Shown here: positions 43,298-52,006 of the stretch, piece by piece
How the letters are laid out: every line of letters starts with the position of its first letter
Position numbering within the stretch: position 1 is the stretch's first letter
Position numbers and translations under genes: made by a program
The notes under the pieces: generated by a model
Told to the model about the DNA's origin: nothing
Databases searched by the model: none
Seen by the model: only the letters and a program-made list of their open reading frames with translations
Assembly (NCBI RefSeq): GCF_041435495.1
Contig: NZ_CP108644.1
Location: 8,541,501 to 8,605,500 of the forward strand
Direction of reading: 5' to 3'
DNA from: Streptomyces sp. NBC_01116
GTDB lineage: Bacteria; Actinomycetota; Actinomycetes; Streptomycetales; Streptomycetaceae
DNA length: 64,000 nt

Positions 43298-43446
43298 TCC
43301 GGCCGGTCCGGCCGCCGCAGGCTCGATAGGGTCAGGGACAGACCGTGCCGTATGGGTGCGCGGGACAGGGCGGGTCTTTCGGAGTACGGCCCGAACCGGC
43401 GGTGCCGGTGGCGGAAGCCACCGGCACCGGACTGCCCTGGTTCGGA

Positions 43447-43560
43447 TTAGGCCGCCGTGGCCCAGTCGATGCCGAGCGCGGCGAGCTGCTCGCGCTGGTG
43501 GTCGGTCAGTTTCTCCCGCCTGCTGCGGGTATTGCTGATCCAGGTGCCCAGCCGGACGGG
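43447..43560 (-). pseudogene. Helicase-associated-domain fragment
   Basis: The last ~35 residues before the stop read L-G-T-W-I-S-N-T-R-S-R-R-E-K-L-T and Q-R-E-Q-L-A-A-L-G-I-D-W-A. This is the end of a helicase-associated (HA) repeat as found at the C-terminus of large DEAD/DEAH helicases in Streptomyces. The upstream part in this frame is unrelated. The same LGxW...LxxLGIxW pattern is repeated in the TniQ fusion at 55860. Confidence 0.6.
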
Positions 43561-43741
43561 CCCGTGGGGGCCTCCTTGATCAGTGCTGTTCCGTTCGTCT
43601 GCGTTCGAGTGCTGCACCGAATTTTCCAGGCCGTCCGAGGGCGTCCTGCGGCCAGAGATCCCCAATGCCGGACAACGAGCGGACAAGCGCTGTTACTACG
43701 GTGATTGACCCATTTTTTCGTTGTATGAGGAAGAGGATGTC

Positions 43742-44164
43742 ATGGCTGTTTTCACTGCTGCTCTGGTGGCCCGTCACAGCGACAAGCTGGTCTCGGTGAC
43801 CGCTTCGGGGACCCAGGACGGTGCCGAGGTCGTCCAGTGGACGGACAAGAACAAGCCGAACCAGCACTGGAACCTGGTGGCCACGACCGGCGGCTACTAC
43901 CACGTTCTCGCGGTGCACAGTGGCAAGGCCCTGTCGGTCCTCGCCTCGGAGACCGAGGACGGTGCCGAGGTCGTCCAGTGGACGAACAAGGACAAGCCCA
44001 ACCAGGAGTGGAAGCTCGTCCAGAAGGACGACGGCTACTTCGCGCTCGAAGCCCGCCACAGCGGCAAGGTCCTGTCGGTACTCGCCGAAGACACCAAGGA
44101 CGGCGGCAAGCTCGTCCAGTGGACCGACAAGGACAAGCCCAACCAGCAGTTCCGCCTCGGCTAA
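43742..44164 (+). CDS. Ricin-type beta-trefoil lectin domain protein
   Basis: The 140-residue protein consists of three ~45-residue repeats, each with a K-x-L/V-S-V core and ending in N-Q-H-W, N-Q-E-W and N-Q-Q-F, the QxW-like signature of the ricin B-chain fold. It would bind galactose or mannose-type glycans through one pocket per repeat. There is no signal peptide, so it is cytoplasmic or released by lysis. The ATG at 43742 follows GAGGAAGAGG. A strong terminator lies just downstream, so the gene is monocistronic. Confidence 0.85.
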   Translation: MAVFTAALVARHSDKLVSVTASGTQDGAEVVQWTDKNKPNQHWNLVATTGGYYHVLAVHSGKALSVLASETEDGAEVVQWTNKDKPNQEWKLVQKDDGYFALEARHSGKVLSVLAEDTKDGGKLVQWTDKDKPNQQFRLG

Positions 44165-44174
44165 AGACCCACCT

Positions 44175-44207
44175 CGAAGGGCCCGCCGACTGCCGGCGGG
44201 CCCTTCG
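44175..44207. terminator. Strong GC-rich terminator
   Basis: CGAAGGGCCCGCCG, a five-base loop and the perfect complement form a 14-bp stem 11 bp after the lectin stop. Confidence 0.85.
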
Positions 44208-44253
44208 GACACCAGGTGTCAGATGCCTGGCGCCAGCGTCGCGGCCGGGGCCT

Positions 44254-45697
44254 AGTAGGGCTTGGTCAGGTTCGTATGGGGGTGGGTATGTCGTGGTGGC
44301 AGGTGGGGCAGGTGCCGTTCCAGGTGGCGAGGAGTGTCTGGAGTTCGTGGACGACCTGGTAGAGGCTCAGACCTGCGCCGCGGCTTTTGGGTGGTGGGCC
44401 AGTCGTTGCAGGGTGCAGAAGGCATGGGCGGCGGAGACGAGGGTGACGTGGTGGTGCCAGCCGCTCCAGGTGCGGCCTTCGAAGTGGGCAAGCCCCAGAG
44501 CCTGTTTCATCTCGCGGTAGTCGTGCTCGATGCGCCGGCGCAGCTTGGCCAGCCGCACCAAAGTGGCCAGCGGCATCCCGGAGGGCAGGTCCGACAGCCA
44601 GAACTGCACCGGCTCGGGTTCGGTGGCGGGCCACTCGGCCAGCAGCCAGCGTTCGGGCAGTTCAGGACCGTCGGTGGTCTTGCGGACGCCTCGTCCGGCG
44701 GGTCGCACGCGCAGGGCAACGAACCGCGAGTACATGCGTTTGAAGGCGCTGATTCCCTTGCCGGGCCGGGAGCCTTCCCTCCAGGACACCGGCCTGGCAG
44801 CTGCCCGCCCGGCTGCGATGACCAGCTCTTTCATGGTCTGCGCGGGCTCGGGGTACTGCATTGCCGGTGGCCGGCCGGTGCCCGCGTAGGCGGGCCGGGC
44901 CGGCCGGGCGTCGGCCGGATGAGCAGTGTGGCGAGAGGAAATGCCCACCACATAGGGCAGGTTGCGTTTCTCCAGGCCGTGGCGGAAAGCTGCGGCATCC
45001 CCGTAACCGGCGTCCGCGACGACCAGGGGAACATCGATGCCCCACGACCGGGTCTCGTCGATCATGTCCAGGGCCAGCTGCCACTTCTCCACATGCCCCA
45101 CTCCTGCGGGAATGCCGCAGCGGCTGCGGCGGGCAACCTTGCCCGGGTCCGCCTCCGGAGAGGCCGGATCCCAGGACGCGGGCAGGAACAGCCGCCAGTT
45201 CACCGCAGCCGAGGCATGATCCCGGGCCAGGTGCAGCGACACCCCGACCTGGCATCTGGTGACCTTGCCCGCGGTGCCGGTGTACTGCCGCGACACACAC
45301 GCCGACGCGTCCCCGTCCTTCAAGAACCCGGTGTCGTCGACGATCAACGCCTCCGGGCCGATCGCCTCCTGCATTCTCCAGGCCGTCCGGGCCCGCACAT
45401 GCGCCGGATCCCACGGGCTCGTCGTCACAAAGTGGGCCAGGGCCTGCCGGTTGCCGTCCTCACCGAGACGGGCCGCCATCGGTTCAACCGACTTGCGCCG
45501 CCCGTCCAGCAGCAACCCCCGCACATACGCCTGTCCCCACCGCCGCTGATCCGCACGGAAGAACCCGTCGAACAACTCCGCAGCAAACGCCTCCAGGTCC
45601 TCCCGGACCCCGGCCATCTCCTCAGGTGTCACACCACCCCAACGACACCCAAGCATCCACAGACACGCCACTCACGAATGAAGATGACCAAGCCCTT
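44254..45697. mobile_element. IS701-family insertion sequence
   Basis: The ends share TAGGGCTTGGTCA (left, ~44256) and TGACCAAGCCCTT (right, ~45697). The element holds one transposase. No clear target duplication is visible: the left flank is CTAG, the right flank is not. The exact boundaries are uncertain by a few bases. Confidence 0.75.
44367..45632 (-). CDS. IS701-family transposase
   Basis: The ~421-residue DDE transposase has A-L-I-V-D-D-T-G-F-L-K-D-G and V-V-A-D-A-G-Y-G-D as the two Asp motifs, and E-H-D-Y-R-E-M-K-Q-A-L-G with the catalytic Glu. The frame is intact. The GTG at 45632 (V-T-P-E-E-M-A-G) has GGGGTGGT upstream and matches usual family N-termini; a longer frame begins at 45671. 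A truncated relative lies at 33375-34062. Confidence 0.9.
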   Translation of the reverse strand: MTPEEMAGVREDLEAFAAELFDGFFRADQRRWGQAYVRGLLLDGRRKSVEPMAARLGEDGNRQALAHFVTTSPWDPAHVRARTAWRMQEAIGPEALIVDDTGFLKDGDASACVSRQYTGTAGKVTRCQVGVSLHLARDHASAAVNWRLFLPASWDPASPEADPGKVARRSRCGIPAGVGHVEKWQLALDMIDETRSWGIDVPLVVADAGYGDAAAFRHGLEKRNLPYVVGISSRHTAHPADARPARPAYAGTGRPPAMQYPEPAQTMKELVIAAGRAAARPVSWREGSRPGKGISAFKRMYSRFVALRVRPAGRGVRKTTDGPELPERWLLAEWPATEPEPVQFWLSDLPSGMPLATLVRLAKLRRRIEHDYREMKQALGLAHFEGRTWSGWHHHVTLVSAAHAFCTLQRLAHHPKAAAQV

Positions 45698-45801
45698 CTT
45701 CAAAAGATCTTGCCTAAGGGCTGTCCCGCAATGACCTGGAGGCCCGAGTCGAGGCTCGAAAAGATGCGATGCCGTGCACGCAGCGTGTGTACGGTGCCGG
45801 A

Positions 45802-46398
45802 GTGATCGACTTTGATGGCGCTTGGTTGGGTGCGGAGGCCGCGCGGCGGTTGGCGGAGGCGGACTGCTGTGAGATAGCTCCAGGGCTCACGGAGGAAGAG
45901 CTCAGCCGGATCGAGGCGACCTATGAGCTCGAGTTCTCCCCGGAGCATCGTGCTTTTCTAGCGGCAGGGCTGCCGGTCGCTTCACCTCCCGAGGAAGGCG
46001 CGACGTGGCAGCAGCCCTGGCCCGACTGGCGTCACGCTGATGAAGACGACCTGCGCCATCGGCTGGAGTGGCCGGTACGAGAAGTGCTGGGCGACGTCGC
46101 TCATGGCAGCTGGCATCCGGCCCTGGGAGCGCGCCCCACCTCCAAGGAAGAGGCTCTGGAGGTAGCCCGAGCGGTACTTGCACGAGCACCACGACTCGTT
46201 CCTATCTACGCGCACCGCTTCATACCCGCAGGTCGTGACACTCCGGGACATCCGGTCCTATCGGTGTGGGGGACCGACATCATCTGCTACGGCCACGATC
46301 TGGCCGACTACATCGACCGCGAGTTCGGCGAGATCGACGAGGACGCGCCCTGGAATCCGCAGGCATCCGTCCCGCTCTGGAAGGACTTCCTCGGCTGA
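45802..46398 (+). CDS. SMI1/KNR4 (SUKH)-family protein inside the IS5 element
   Basis: The ~198-residue protein has the SUKH pattern: G-L-T-E-E-E-L-S-R-I-E-A-T-Y-E-L-E-F-S-P-E-H-R-A-F-L near the N-terminus and a C-terminal V-W-G-T-D-I-I-C-Y-G-H-D-L-A-D-Y-I-D-R-E-F. Such proteins are often immunity factors of contact-dependent toxins. No toxin gene is near. The start is uncertain (GTG at 45802 preferred; ATG at 45769 possible). It lies between the IS inverted repeats, 26 bp before the transposase, and may be co-transcribed with it. Confidence 0.75.
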   Translation: MIDFDGAWLGAEAARRLAEADCCEIAPGLTEEELSRIEATYELEFSPEHRAFLAAGLPVASPPEEGATWQQPWPDWRHADEDDLRHRLEWPVREVLGDVAHGSWHPALGARPTSKEEALEVARAVLARAPRLVPIYAHRFIPAGRDTPGHPVLSVWGTDIICYGHDLADYIDREFGEIDEDAPWNPQASVPLWKDFLG

Positions 46399-46424
46399 GA
46401 TTGCCCCGGCTGATGCCGATGTAA

Positions 46425-47207
46425 ATGATCTCTGTCGTGCCTGGTGTGATCACGGCCTCGGAGCCGTCCTGGATAGTCCCGTTCACCGGTGTGGCTCCGC
46501 GCCAGTTCAACCGGGTGGTGCGTGCGCTGCGGCGCGAAGGCGCCGACATCGCTCGGCGCGGCCGGCCGTGGGGGATTCCGCTGGAAGACCGGTTGCTCCT
46601 GGTGGCCGCACACTGGCGCACCAACCTGACACTGCGCCAGCTCGCACCGCTCTTCGGCGTCTCGAAGTCCGCGGCCAGCCGCATCGTCGGTCACCTCGGC
46701 CCCCGGCTCGCGCTCAAGCCCCGCAGACGGTTCCGCAAGGACACCGTGCTCGTCGTGGACGGAACTCTGGTCCCCACCCGCGACCACACGGCGGCCGAGC
46801 GGTCCAAGAACTACCGGTACTCCACCAATCACCAGGTCGTCATCGACGCCGACACCCGGCGCGTCGTCGTGGTCGGCAGGCCGTTGCCCGGCAACCGCAA
46901 CGACTGCAAGGCGTGGGCACTGTCCGGAGCCGAGGAGGCCCTCGGCCGCACCACCGTCATCGCCGACGGCGGCTACCGGGGCACCGGCCTGGTGATCCCG
47001 CACCGTCGCGAGCGCGGGCAGAGCGAACTGCCGGCCTGGAAGGAAGAACACAACACTTCTCACCGTCAGGTCCGCGCCCGTGTCGAGCACGCCTTCGCCC
47101 GCATGAAGACCTGGAAGATCCTCCGAGACTGCCGGTTGAAGGGCGACGGCGTCCATCACGCAATGAGCGGCATCGCCCGCCTGCGCAACCTCGCACTCGG
47201 CCGATAG
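46425..47207 (+). CDS. IS5-family (DDE_Tnp_4) transposase
   Basis: The 260-residue transposase has an HTH (L-R-Q-L-A-P-L-F-G-V-S-K-S-A-A-S-R). The catalytic triad lies in V-V-D-G-T-L-V-P, I-A-D-G-G-Y-R-G-T, and R-A-R-V-E-H-A-F-A-R-M-K. It is complete. ATG at 46425 has no strong RBS; GTG codons shortly after are alternatives. It ends 65 bp before the right inverted repeat. Confidence 0.9.
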   Translation: MISVVPGVITASEPSWIVPFTGVAPRQFNRVVRALRREGADIARRGRPWGIPLEDRLLLVAAHWRTNLTLRQLAPLFGVSKSAASRIVGHLGPRLALKPRRRFRKDTVLVVDGTLVPTRDHTAAERSKNYRYSTNHQVVIDADTRRVVVVGRPLPGNRNDCKAWALSGAEEALGRTTVIADGGYRGTGLVIPHRRERGQSELPAWKEEHNTSHRQVRARVEHAFARMKTWKILRDCRLKGDGVHHAMSGIARLRNLALGR

Positions 47208-47273
47208 GCGAGCCGAGCGGACAGCAGCCGATCACGGCCGAGCTGACTCGAAGATCTTTACGGGACAGCCCTT

Positions 47274-47365
47274 AGGGCTTGCAGAACAATAAGTTGCGCA
47301 CTCGCGCTCTTGACACCGCAGCTCATGCACGGTGTTCGACAGCAAGTTGATTCTCTGCAAGCCCT
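47274..47365. mobile_element. 92-bp MITE-like element
   Basis: AGGGCTTGCAGA at the left and TCTGCAAGCCCT at the right are perfect inverted repeats, with further partial pairing (AAGTTGC near both ends). It abuts the IS5 element and is non-coding. Confidence 0.65.
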
Positions 47366-47376
47366 TAGGTTGATGG

Positions 47377-48525
47377 TCATTCGTTGCTGCGGCAGATCAA
47401 TGGTCCATGGCCGGACGGGGGCTGCGGCTCCCGCGGCTGGGTGATGGGTGCTCCGTGGGGGTGTTTCTGGTCTGTGCCGGGGGACGGCTGCTGCTGCATC
47501 GGCAAGGCGAGCTTCCAGCGCACTTCCTCGCGGGTGAGGTCGTGTGTCCAGGACTGCAAGAAGTGTGTGTCCGCGAGTAGTCCGAGTGTGTGTAGGAGGC
47601 TCTGCGGTGCCAGGCCGCACATCCGCGCCAGGTGTGCCTGATCGGCGCTGGACTCCTCCTCGGAGTTGTCGGCCTGGGGGTGGGTCGCCAGCACGAGTAC
47701 CAGCAGCCGCGGGAGCGGGCCCAGCTGGCGTAAGGTTTTCACCCGGCAGGTGCGCAGACTCCAGTCGGCTGCGCGAGCGCGGTCTTTCCTGGCCGGGGCC
47801 TGTGTTCGCAGAGCGACATCCAGGAGCTGTGCGGTGAAACCTTCACTCCCGGGTTGCGGGGTAGTGAATGCGTGGAGCCATTGAGCCCCCTGCAGTTCGC
47901 CGAGCGCCGTGGTGCCGGGACCGAGTTGCATGCCGCGGATCAGACCGGTGGGGATGCTCACCATCCCAGCTGTGGTGGAACGCAGGGCGCACTGCAAGGC
48001 CAGCAGGCGGGCGGAAGCAGAGGCCTGAGCGGGGAGGGCAGCGGCCAGGTAGCTGAGCATTTCCCGCACGCGGACTTGCTCCGAGGGCCCGCACGGCCTG
48101 GTTCTGCGCTGCTTCCGCCGGGTCCGTCTCTCCGACTCTGCCGATGACGCTGTGACAAGGACAGTGTCGGGCACGACGGCGGCATGGGCGGTCGCTGCCG
48201 CGCAAGCGGCGCAGACATCGGCGAGGCGCCAGAGGCGGCCTCCGTGTTCACGGGTGAGGACGAGCAGGACGGGGCCGGAGCAGCCGCGGTGGCGAGGGTG
48301 CCACCGGCAGCCATGGGGGTGGCACTGGCAGGTCCGCAGATGCTGGGGCAGGGCATCGTGCCGGGCGTGCCGGGCTAGGTGCGCCAAGACCTGGGACGCG
48401 GTACCTCGCACGGGAGGGCTGCCGGGCGGGCACTGCGGGCAGTGGAGCACAGGCCCTCCCTTTTCGGGGCGTAGCTCCACGGTCCACGTGCGTCGCACCA
48501 TGGGGTGCGTGGTGCACAGCCTCAT
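47377..48525 (-). CDS. Cysteine-rich zinc-ribbon-like protein with C-terminal HTH
   Basis: The ~382-residue product starts M-R-L-C-T-T-H-P. It carries several metal-binding-type pairs in its first 110 residues (H-C-P-Q-C-P-P, C-Q-C-H-P-H-G-C, C-A-A-C). A helical middle follows, then a winged-helix-like C-terminal segment (L-A-R-M-C-G-L-A-P-Q-S-L-L-H-T-L-G-L-L). The ATG at 48525 follows AGGAGA. It lies on the same strand as, and downstream of, the tniB gene, separated by 330 bp. It may belong to the transposition module or be a separate plasmid-type gene. Family not recognised. Confidence 0.6.
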   Translation of the reverse strand: MRLCTTHPMVRRTWTVELRPEKGGPVLHCPQCPPGSPPVRGTASQVLAHLARHARHDALPQHLRTCQCHPHGCRWHPRHRGCSGPVLLVLTREHGGRLWRLADVCAACAAATAHAAVVPDTVLVTASSAESERRTRRKQRRTRPCGPSEQVRVREMLSYLAAALPAQASASARLLALQCALRSTTAGMVSIPTGLIRGMQLGPGTTALGELQGAQWLHAFTTPQPGSEGFTAQLLDVALRTQAPARKDRARAADWSLRTCRVKTLRQLGPLPRLLVLVLATHPQADNSEEESSADQAHLARMCGLAPQSLLHTLGLLADTHFLQSWTHDLTREEVRWKLALPMQQQPSPGTDQKHPHGAPITQPREPQPPSGHGPLICRSNE

Positions 48526-48605
48526 CTGGTTCGACGTCTCCTGGTCTTCGGCACGCTCGGTGCTGCGCACCCGCCGGCTGGGGGAGTGGGGCGGCAGCAC
48601 ACCGT

Positions 48606-48623
48606 AGTGCAGACCTCTGCACT
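48606..48623. promoter_or_regulatory. Inverted repeat upstream of the zinc-ribbon gene
   Basis: AGTGCAGA-CC-TCTGCACT, a perfect 8-2-8 dyad ~80 bp upstream of the start, could be an operator. Confidence 0.45.
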
Positions 48624-48854
48624 GCTAACGCTGGGAGGGGGGTTTGTTGGTGTGCGGCGGGGCGGCTGGTCTGGGGTGTTGCTGGTTCGCTGAGAGGTGG
48701 GATTGGCGGTCTTGGCAGCTGGGTCGGCGTATCTGAGCTGGGGTTATGTGTTCTGCGCTGAGGGCAGCTGGGTGTGTTGTAGGTAGTTCTAGCGTGTAAA
48801 GGCCCGATTGGTGTTTGTGCTGGTCAGAGCCTTTTGCCTGGCTGCCAGGTGTGC
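48624..48854. other. Non-coding region beyond tniB, possible transposon-end DNA
   Basis: This 230-bp region is less GC-rich than its surroundings. GGCAGCTGGGT occurs twice (~48713 and ~48763) and GAGCTGGGG once between them. Short repeats of this kind next to TniA/TniB genes can be transposase-binding sites. No exact end could be fixed. Confidence 0.35.
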
Positions 48855-49898
48855 CTATCGGCCTCGGCGCGGGCGGTGTTGGGTTTCGGCGAGGTGGTCG
48901 AGGCGGATGGTGTCGAGGGTGGTTTTGGTGATGCGTTCGGTGCCGTCGTGGATGGCGGTGATGGCGGCTTGGCGGATGAGTCGGGTGAGGGATCCGATGC
49001 GGCCTGCGGTGCGCTGGTGGAGGTAGGGGGTGTGGCGGGGGAGGGTGCCGGGTTTGTGCTGCTGGAGGTCGAGGTGGTTTTCGATGTCGGTGATGACGTC
49101 GCGGAAGGGTTCACGCTTGCCGTGGCGGGCGGAGAGGGGGCCGCAGTCGACGAGGGTGGCGCGTCCGGCGAGTTGGGCGCCGCGGGTGCCGGTGAACAGG
49201 GGGGTGTCGGTGACGTTGATGCCGGCGTAGACGAATGTCGCGGGGAGGCGTTCGCTGAGGTCTTTCAGAAGGTCGGCGGTTTGGGCGCCGGTGGTGGTGC
49301 GGGGGTTGAGGCGGTGGATCTCGTCGATCATCACCAGCTGGATGCCGGCTTGGGTGTAGGTGTGGCAGACGGCTTCGGTGATCTGGGTCTGGGTCATGCG
49401 CGCGGTTACGGGGATGCCGAGGTAGCGGGCGAATTCGGTGATGAGGGTTTTCGCGGTGGCGCCGGGCGGGACCAGAACATACGCGACGGGTACCGCGGCG
49501 TGTGCTGATCCCGGTGGCGGTGGGTTTTTGCGTGTGTGGGCGAGGTGGCAGGTACGTCCGACGTTCAGGAGGGCGGTGGTTTTCCCGGCTGCGGCGGGTC
49601 CGGTGACGATCAGTGAGGGCCGTGCGGTGGTCTGCTGATGGCGTCCGAGGATCATCAGGGTGCGGACTTGGGTGGCCAGGGTGTGGATGGCGGGGGTGCG
49701 GATGGTGACGAAGCTGGAGTGGTAGGCCAGGCGTTCCTCCGTACTGCGGGGCCGGTCGCCGGGCCGGGGAGGGACGACGGGGTCGGCGGTGGCGAAGCGG
49801 TGCCAGCCCTGCCAGGTGGTCAGCGGCCAGGACAATTCGGCCCCGCCGCTGTCGCCGGCTGGTGTGCTGCTCGCGTTTGGCGGGCTCGGGTTCACCAC
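48855..49898 (-). CDS. tniB: TniB-type AAA+ ATPase of the transposition module
   Basis: The 347-residue ATPase has Walker A G-P-A-A-A-G-K-T (~100-107), Walker B I-Q-L-V-M-I-D-E-I-H-R-L (~186-195) and an arginine-containing G-R-I-G-S-L-T-R-L-I sensor region near the C-terminus, as in TniB/TnsC/IstB-like transposon ATPases. It would couple target choice (TniQ) to the transposase by assembling on DNA. Its ATG overlaps the last 7 bases of tniA, so translation is coupled. Confidence 0.88.
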   Translation of the reverse strand: MVNPSPPNASSTPAGDSGGAELSWPLTTWQGWHRFATADPVVPPRPGDRPRSTEERLAYHSSFVTIRTPAIHTLATQVRTLMILGRHQQTTARPSLIVTGPAAAGKTTALLNVGRTCHLAHTRKNPPPPGSAHAAVPVAYVLVPPGATAKTLITEFARYLGIPVTARMTQTQITEAVCHTYTQAGIQLVMIDEIHRLNPRTTTGAQTADLLKDLSERLPATFVYAGINVTDTPLFTGTRGAQLAGRATLVDCGPLSARHGKREPFRDVITDIENHLDLQQHKPGTLPRHTPYLHQRTAGRIGSLTRLIRQAAITAIHDGTERITKTTLDTIRLDHLAETQHRPRRGR

Positions 49899-52006
49899 TT
49901 GTCGGCTTCCTCGTGCGCGTTGTAGAGCCCGAATCCGGCGGCCGGGGCAGGGCTGACGTCGTCGTCGGGCAGGTCATCGAGGTCGTCGATGCAGTCGTCG
50001 TTGCCTTCGTTGCCTTGCTGCGCCAAGTTGTCGGCGGGTGCTTCGGTGCGGTGGTCCTCATCGCGGGCTTCGGGGAGCGGGAGGTGAGCGGTGCGGGCGA
50101 GGAGTGCCTGCTCTGTTGTGGTGGCGTGGCCGCTGTGGACGCGGCGCATGAGCTGGTCGAGGGCGTCGGCGAGGCCGGCTTCGTGCTGCTCGGCGTCGCT
50201 GTGGTTGCCGTCAACGGCCTGGGTGCGGATGTGCTGCCAGGTGCGTTCGTCGAAGGGCCGGTGGACGTGGTCGCGGTGGATCCACGGAATCTCGGTGAGT
50301 TCACCGTCGGGGAGGCGGACCCAGATCTGGCGCACGTCGTGGGGGTTGTAGTGGATCTCCCATTTCCCGCCGCGGCCGGCGACGGGGGATGCCTGGCCGC
50401 GGTGCGGGGCGAGGAGGTCCGCGTCGTAGGTGCGGTGGTGGATGGTGATGCCGCCGGGGGTGATGGCCTGCCAGCGCACGGGGAGCAGTTCGAGGTAGTC
50501 GCGCCCGGTCAACGGGACGGGCACATAGGCGGCGACGGCGACGAGCGCGGCCCACATCTCGTTCGGCGTGAGTGCCTTCCTGGGCATCATCGGGTGGCGC
50601 AGCCCTTCGTGGGGCCGGTGGTGGTAGTGCACCAGCCACTCATCGAGGAGGTCCTGCAGCTGGGCGACGCTGTAGCAGGCGTCTTTCTCGGTGTCGGGGC
50701 CGCGGCGGGTGACGTCGGAGCCGGTGTAGCCGGGCAGGTGCTGGCAGAACAGGGCGTTGATGGAGCCGAAGGTGCGCTCGACGATGCCCTTCGCGGTGGG
50801 GGCGCGGGGCGGGGCCGGCTGGACACTGATGCCGAGGCTCTCGCAGGCGGCGGTGAACGCGACGGAGACGAAGACTTTGCCACGGTCGACGACGATCGTC
50901 TCGGGCAGGACGACCGGCCGGGCCGCCGCACCGGCAAGACGCTCATCCAGCGTGACCAGCCGCTGGTGGGGGAGTGCGCGGGCGTGGTCCATGCGCAGGA
51001 TGTCCGGCCAGGTTGGCCTGGCCGGGTGCGGGACCGCCATCTCCGCGAGCAGCAGGGCCGCGTCGACGGCTTTGGTCGCGCTGGGGCACAGCACGGCGGC
51101 CAGGATGGCGCGGGTGGCGACGTCGACGGCGATGGTCAGCTCGGGCCGGGCCAGGCGCCCGTCGTCGAAGAGGGCCAGGACATCCAGGCGGGTGGTGTCG
51201 ATCTGGACCTGCTCGCCCGGCCGCAGCGCCGTGGCAGGGGCGAAGGCCCGCCCCTCGACACTCGCGGGCACCTGCCGCACCGGACCACTGGGCAGTTCGC
51301 CGGGGCGGGCGAGGGAGGTGACGAGCCGGTACAGCGTCGCCTGGGACGGCACGGGCACCGCGCCGGGGCCATGCTGATCTTCGAGGATCTGGTTGATGAG
51401 CGGGAACAGGCCGTTGATGGTGCCTTTGGAGCGCCCGCGCCGACGGCGCAGCGCTTCACGGACGGCGGCGACGACCCGTTCGTCGGACCGCCCGGTAGGG
51501 CTGGAGGCACGAGTGGTGCGGTGGTCCAAGAGCCCCCACAGTCCCTGCTTGCGATAAGCGAGCCGCATGCGCTGCACCGTGGTGCGCGAGATACGGCCGA
51601 ACCCGAGCGCGGTCAGCTCCTCGGCCTTGGCCTGCTCCCGCTCGGCCAGCGTGTGCCGCTCTGGGTCGTACTGCTCCCGCACCGCTCCAGCACTGCCGGG
51701 CCCGCCGGCAAGGCCGCATTCGACTTCCCTCACGTGCCGCTGCCAGGCCAGAGCCTTCTCCCGCGCCGCGGCGGGGGCGGTCTCGAACAGCCCCCACTGC
51801 GGGACCGCCTGCGGCACATCGGCCCCGATGACGCTGAAGCCGGGATCGGCGAACAGGTACCCGGCGAGCACCGCCTCGCCACCGCCGCCCGGGCCGACGA
51901 GGTGAATGGTCTGCCCGGACAGGGCGACCACCTGCCACTTCACACCGCGGAACCGGACCTGCGCCCCGACCTTCACCGATGGCCGGGCATTGCGCCGCGC
52001 GGTCAC
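49892..52006 (-). CDS. tniA: TniA/TnsB-type DDE transposase
   Basis: The 704-residue protein has N-terminal HTH/helical DNA-binding regions, including the Mu-type segment T-T-V-Q-R-M-R-L-A-Y-R-K-Q-G-L-W-G-L-L-D. An RNase-H-like integrase core carries D270 (V-Q-I-D-T-T), D374 (V-V-D-R-G-K) and E410 (G-I-V-E-R-T-F). A Mu-C-type beta-barrel follows (~480-570), then an acidic C-terminal tail likely to contact TniB. All catalytic residues are present. Start and stop overlap the flanking genes (ATGA with the TnsA-like gene, 7 bp with tniB), giving a tight operon. Confidence 0.92.
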   Translation of the reverse strand: MTARRNARPSVKVGAQVRFRGVKWQVVALSGQTIHLVGPGGGGEAVLAGYLFADPGFSVIGADVPQAVPQWGLFETAPAAAREKALAWQRHVREVECGLAGGPGSAGAVREQYDPERHTLAEREQAKAEELTALGFGRISRTTVQRMRLAYRKQGLWGLLDHRTTRASSPTGRSDERVVAAVREALRRRRGRSKGTINGLFPLINQILEDQHGPGAVPVPSQATLYRLVTSLARPGELPSGPVRQVPASVEGRAFAPATALRPGEQVQIDTTRLDVLALFDDGRLARPELTIAVDVATRAILAAVLCPSATKAVDAALLLAEMAVPHPARPTWPDILRMDHARALPHQRLVTLDERLAGAAARPVVLPETIVVDRGKVFVSVAFTAACESLGISVQPAPPRAPTAKGIVERTFGSINALFCQHLPGYTGSDVTRRGPDTEKDACYSVAQLQDLLDEWLVHYHHRPHEGLRHPMMPRKALTPNEMWAALVAVAAYVPVPLTGRDYLELLPVRWQAITPGGITIHHRTYDADLLAPHRGQASPVAGRGGKWEIHYNPHDVRQIWVRLPDGELTEIPWIHRDHVHRPFDERTWQHIRTQAVDGNHSDAEQHEAGLADALDQLMRRVHSGHATTTEQALLARTAHLPLPEARDEDHRTEAPADNLAQQGNEGNDDCIDDLDDLPDDDVSPAPAAGFGLYNAHEEADKW

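Larger units (their letters stand above)
45717..47272. mobile_element. IS5-family element with SMI1/KNR4 passenger
   Basis: The inverted repeats AGGGCTGTCCCGCAATGACCT and AGGGCTGTCCCGTAAAGATCT match at 18 of 21 positions and are flanked by TA (45715-45716, 47273-47274). Within the 1556 bp lie a SMI1/KNR4-type gene and an IS5-type transposase, both on the + strand. A lone copy of the right end occurs at 2873-2888. Confidence 0.75.
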
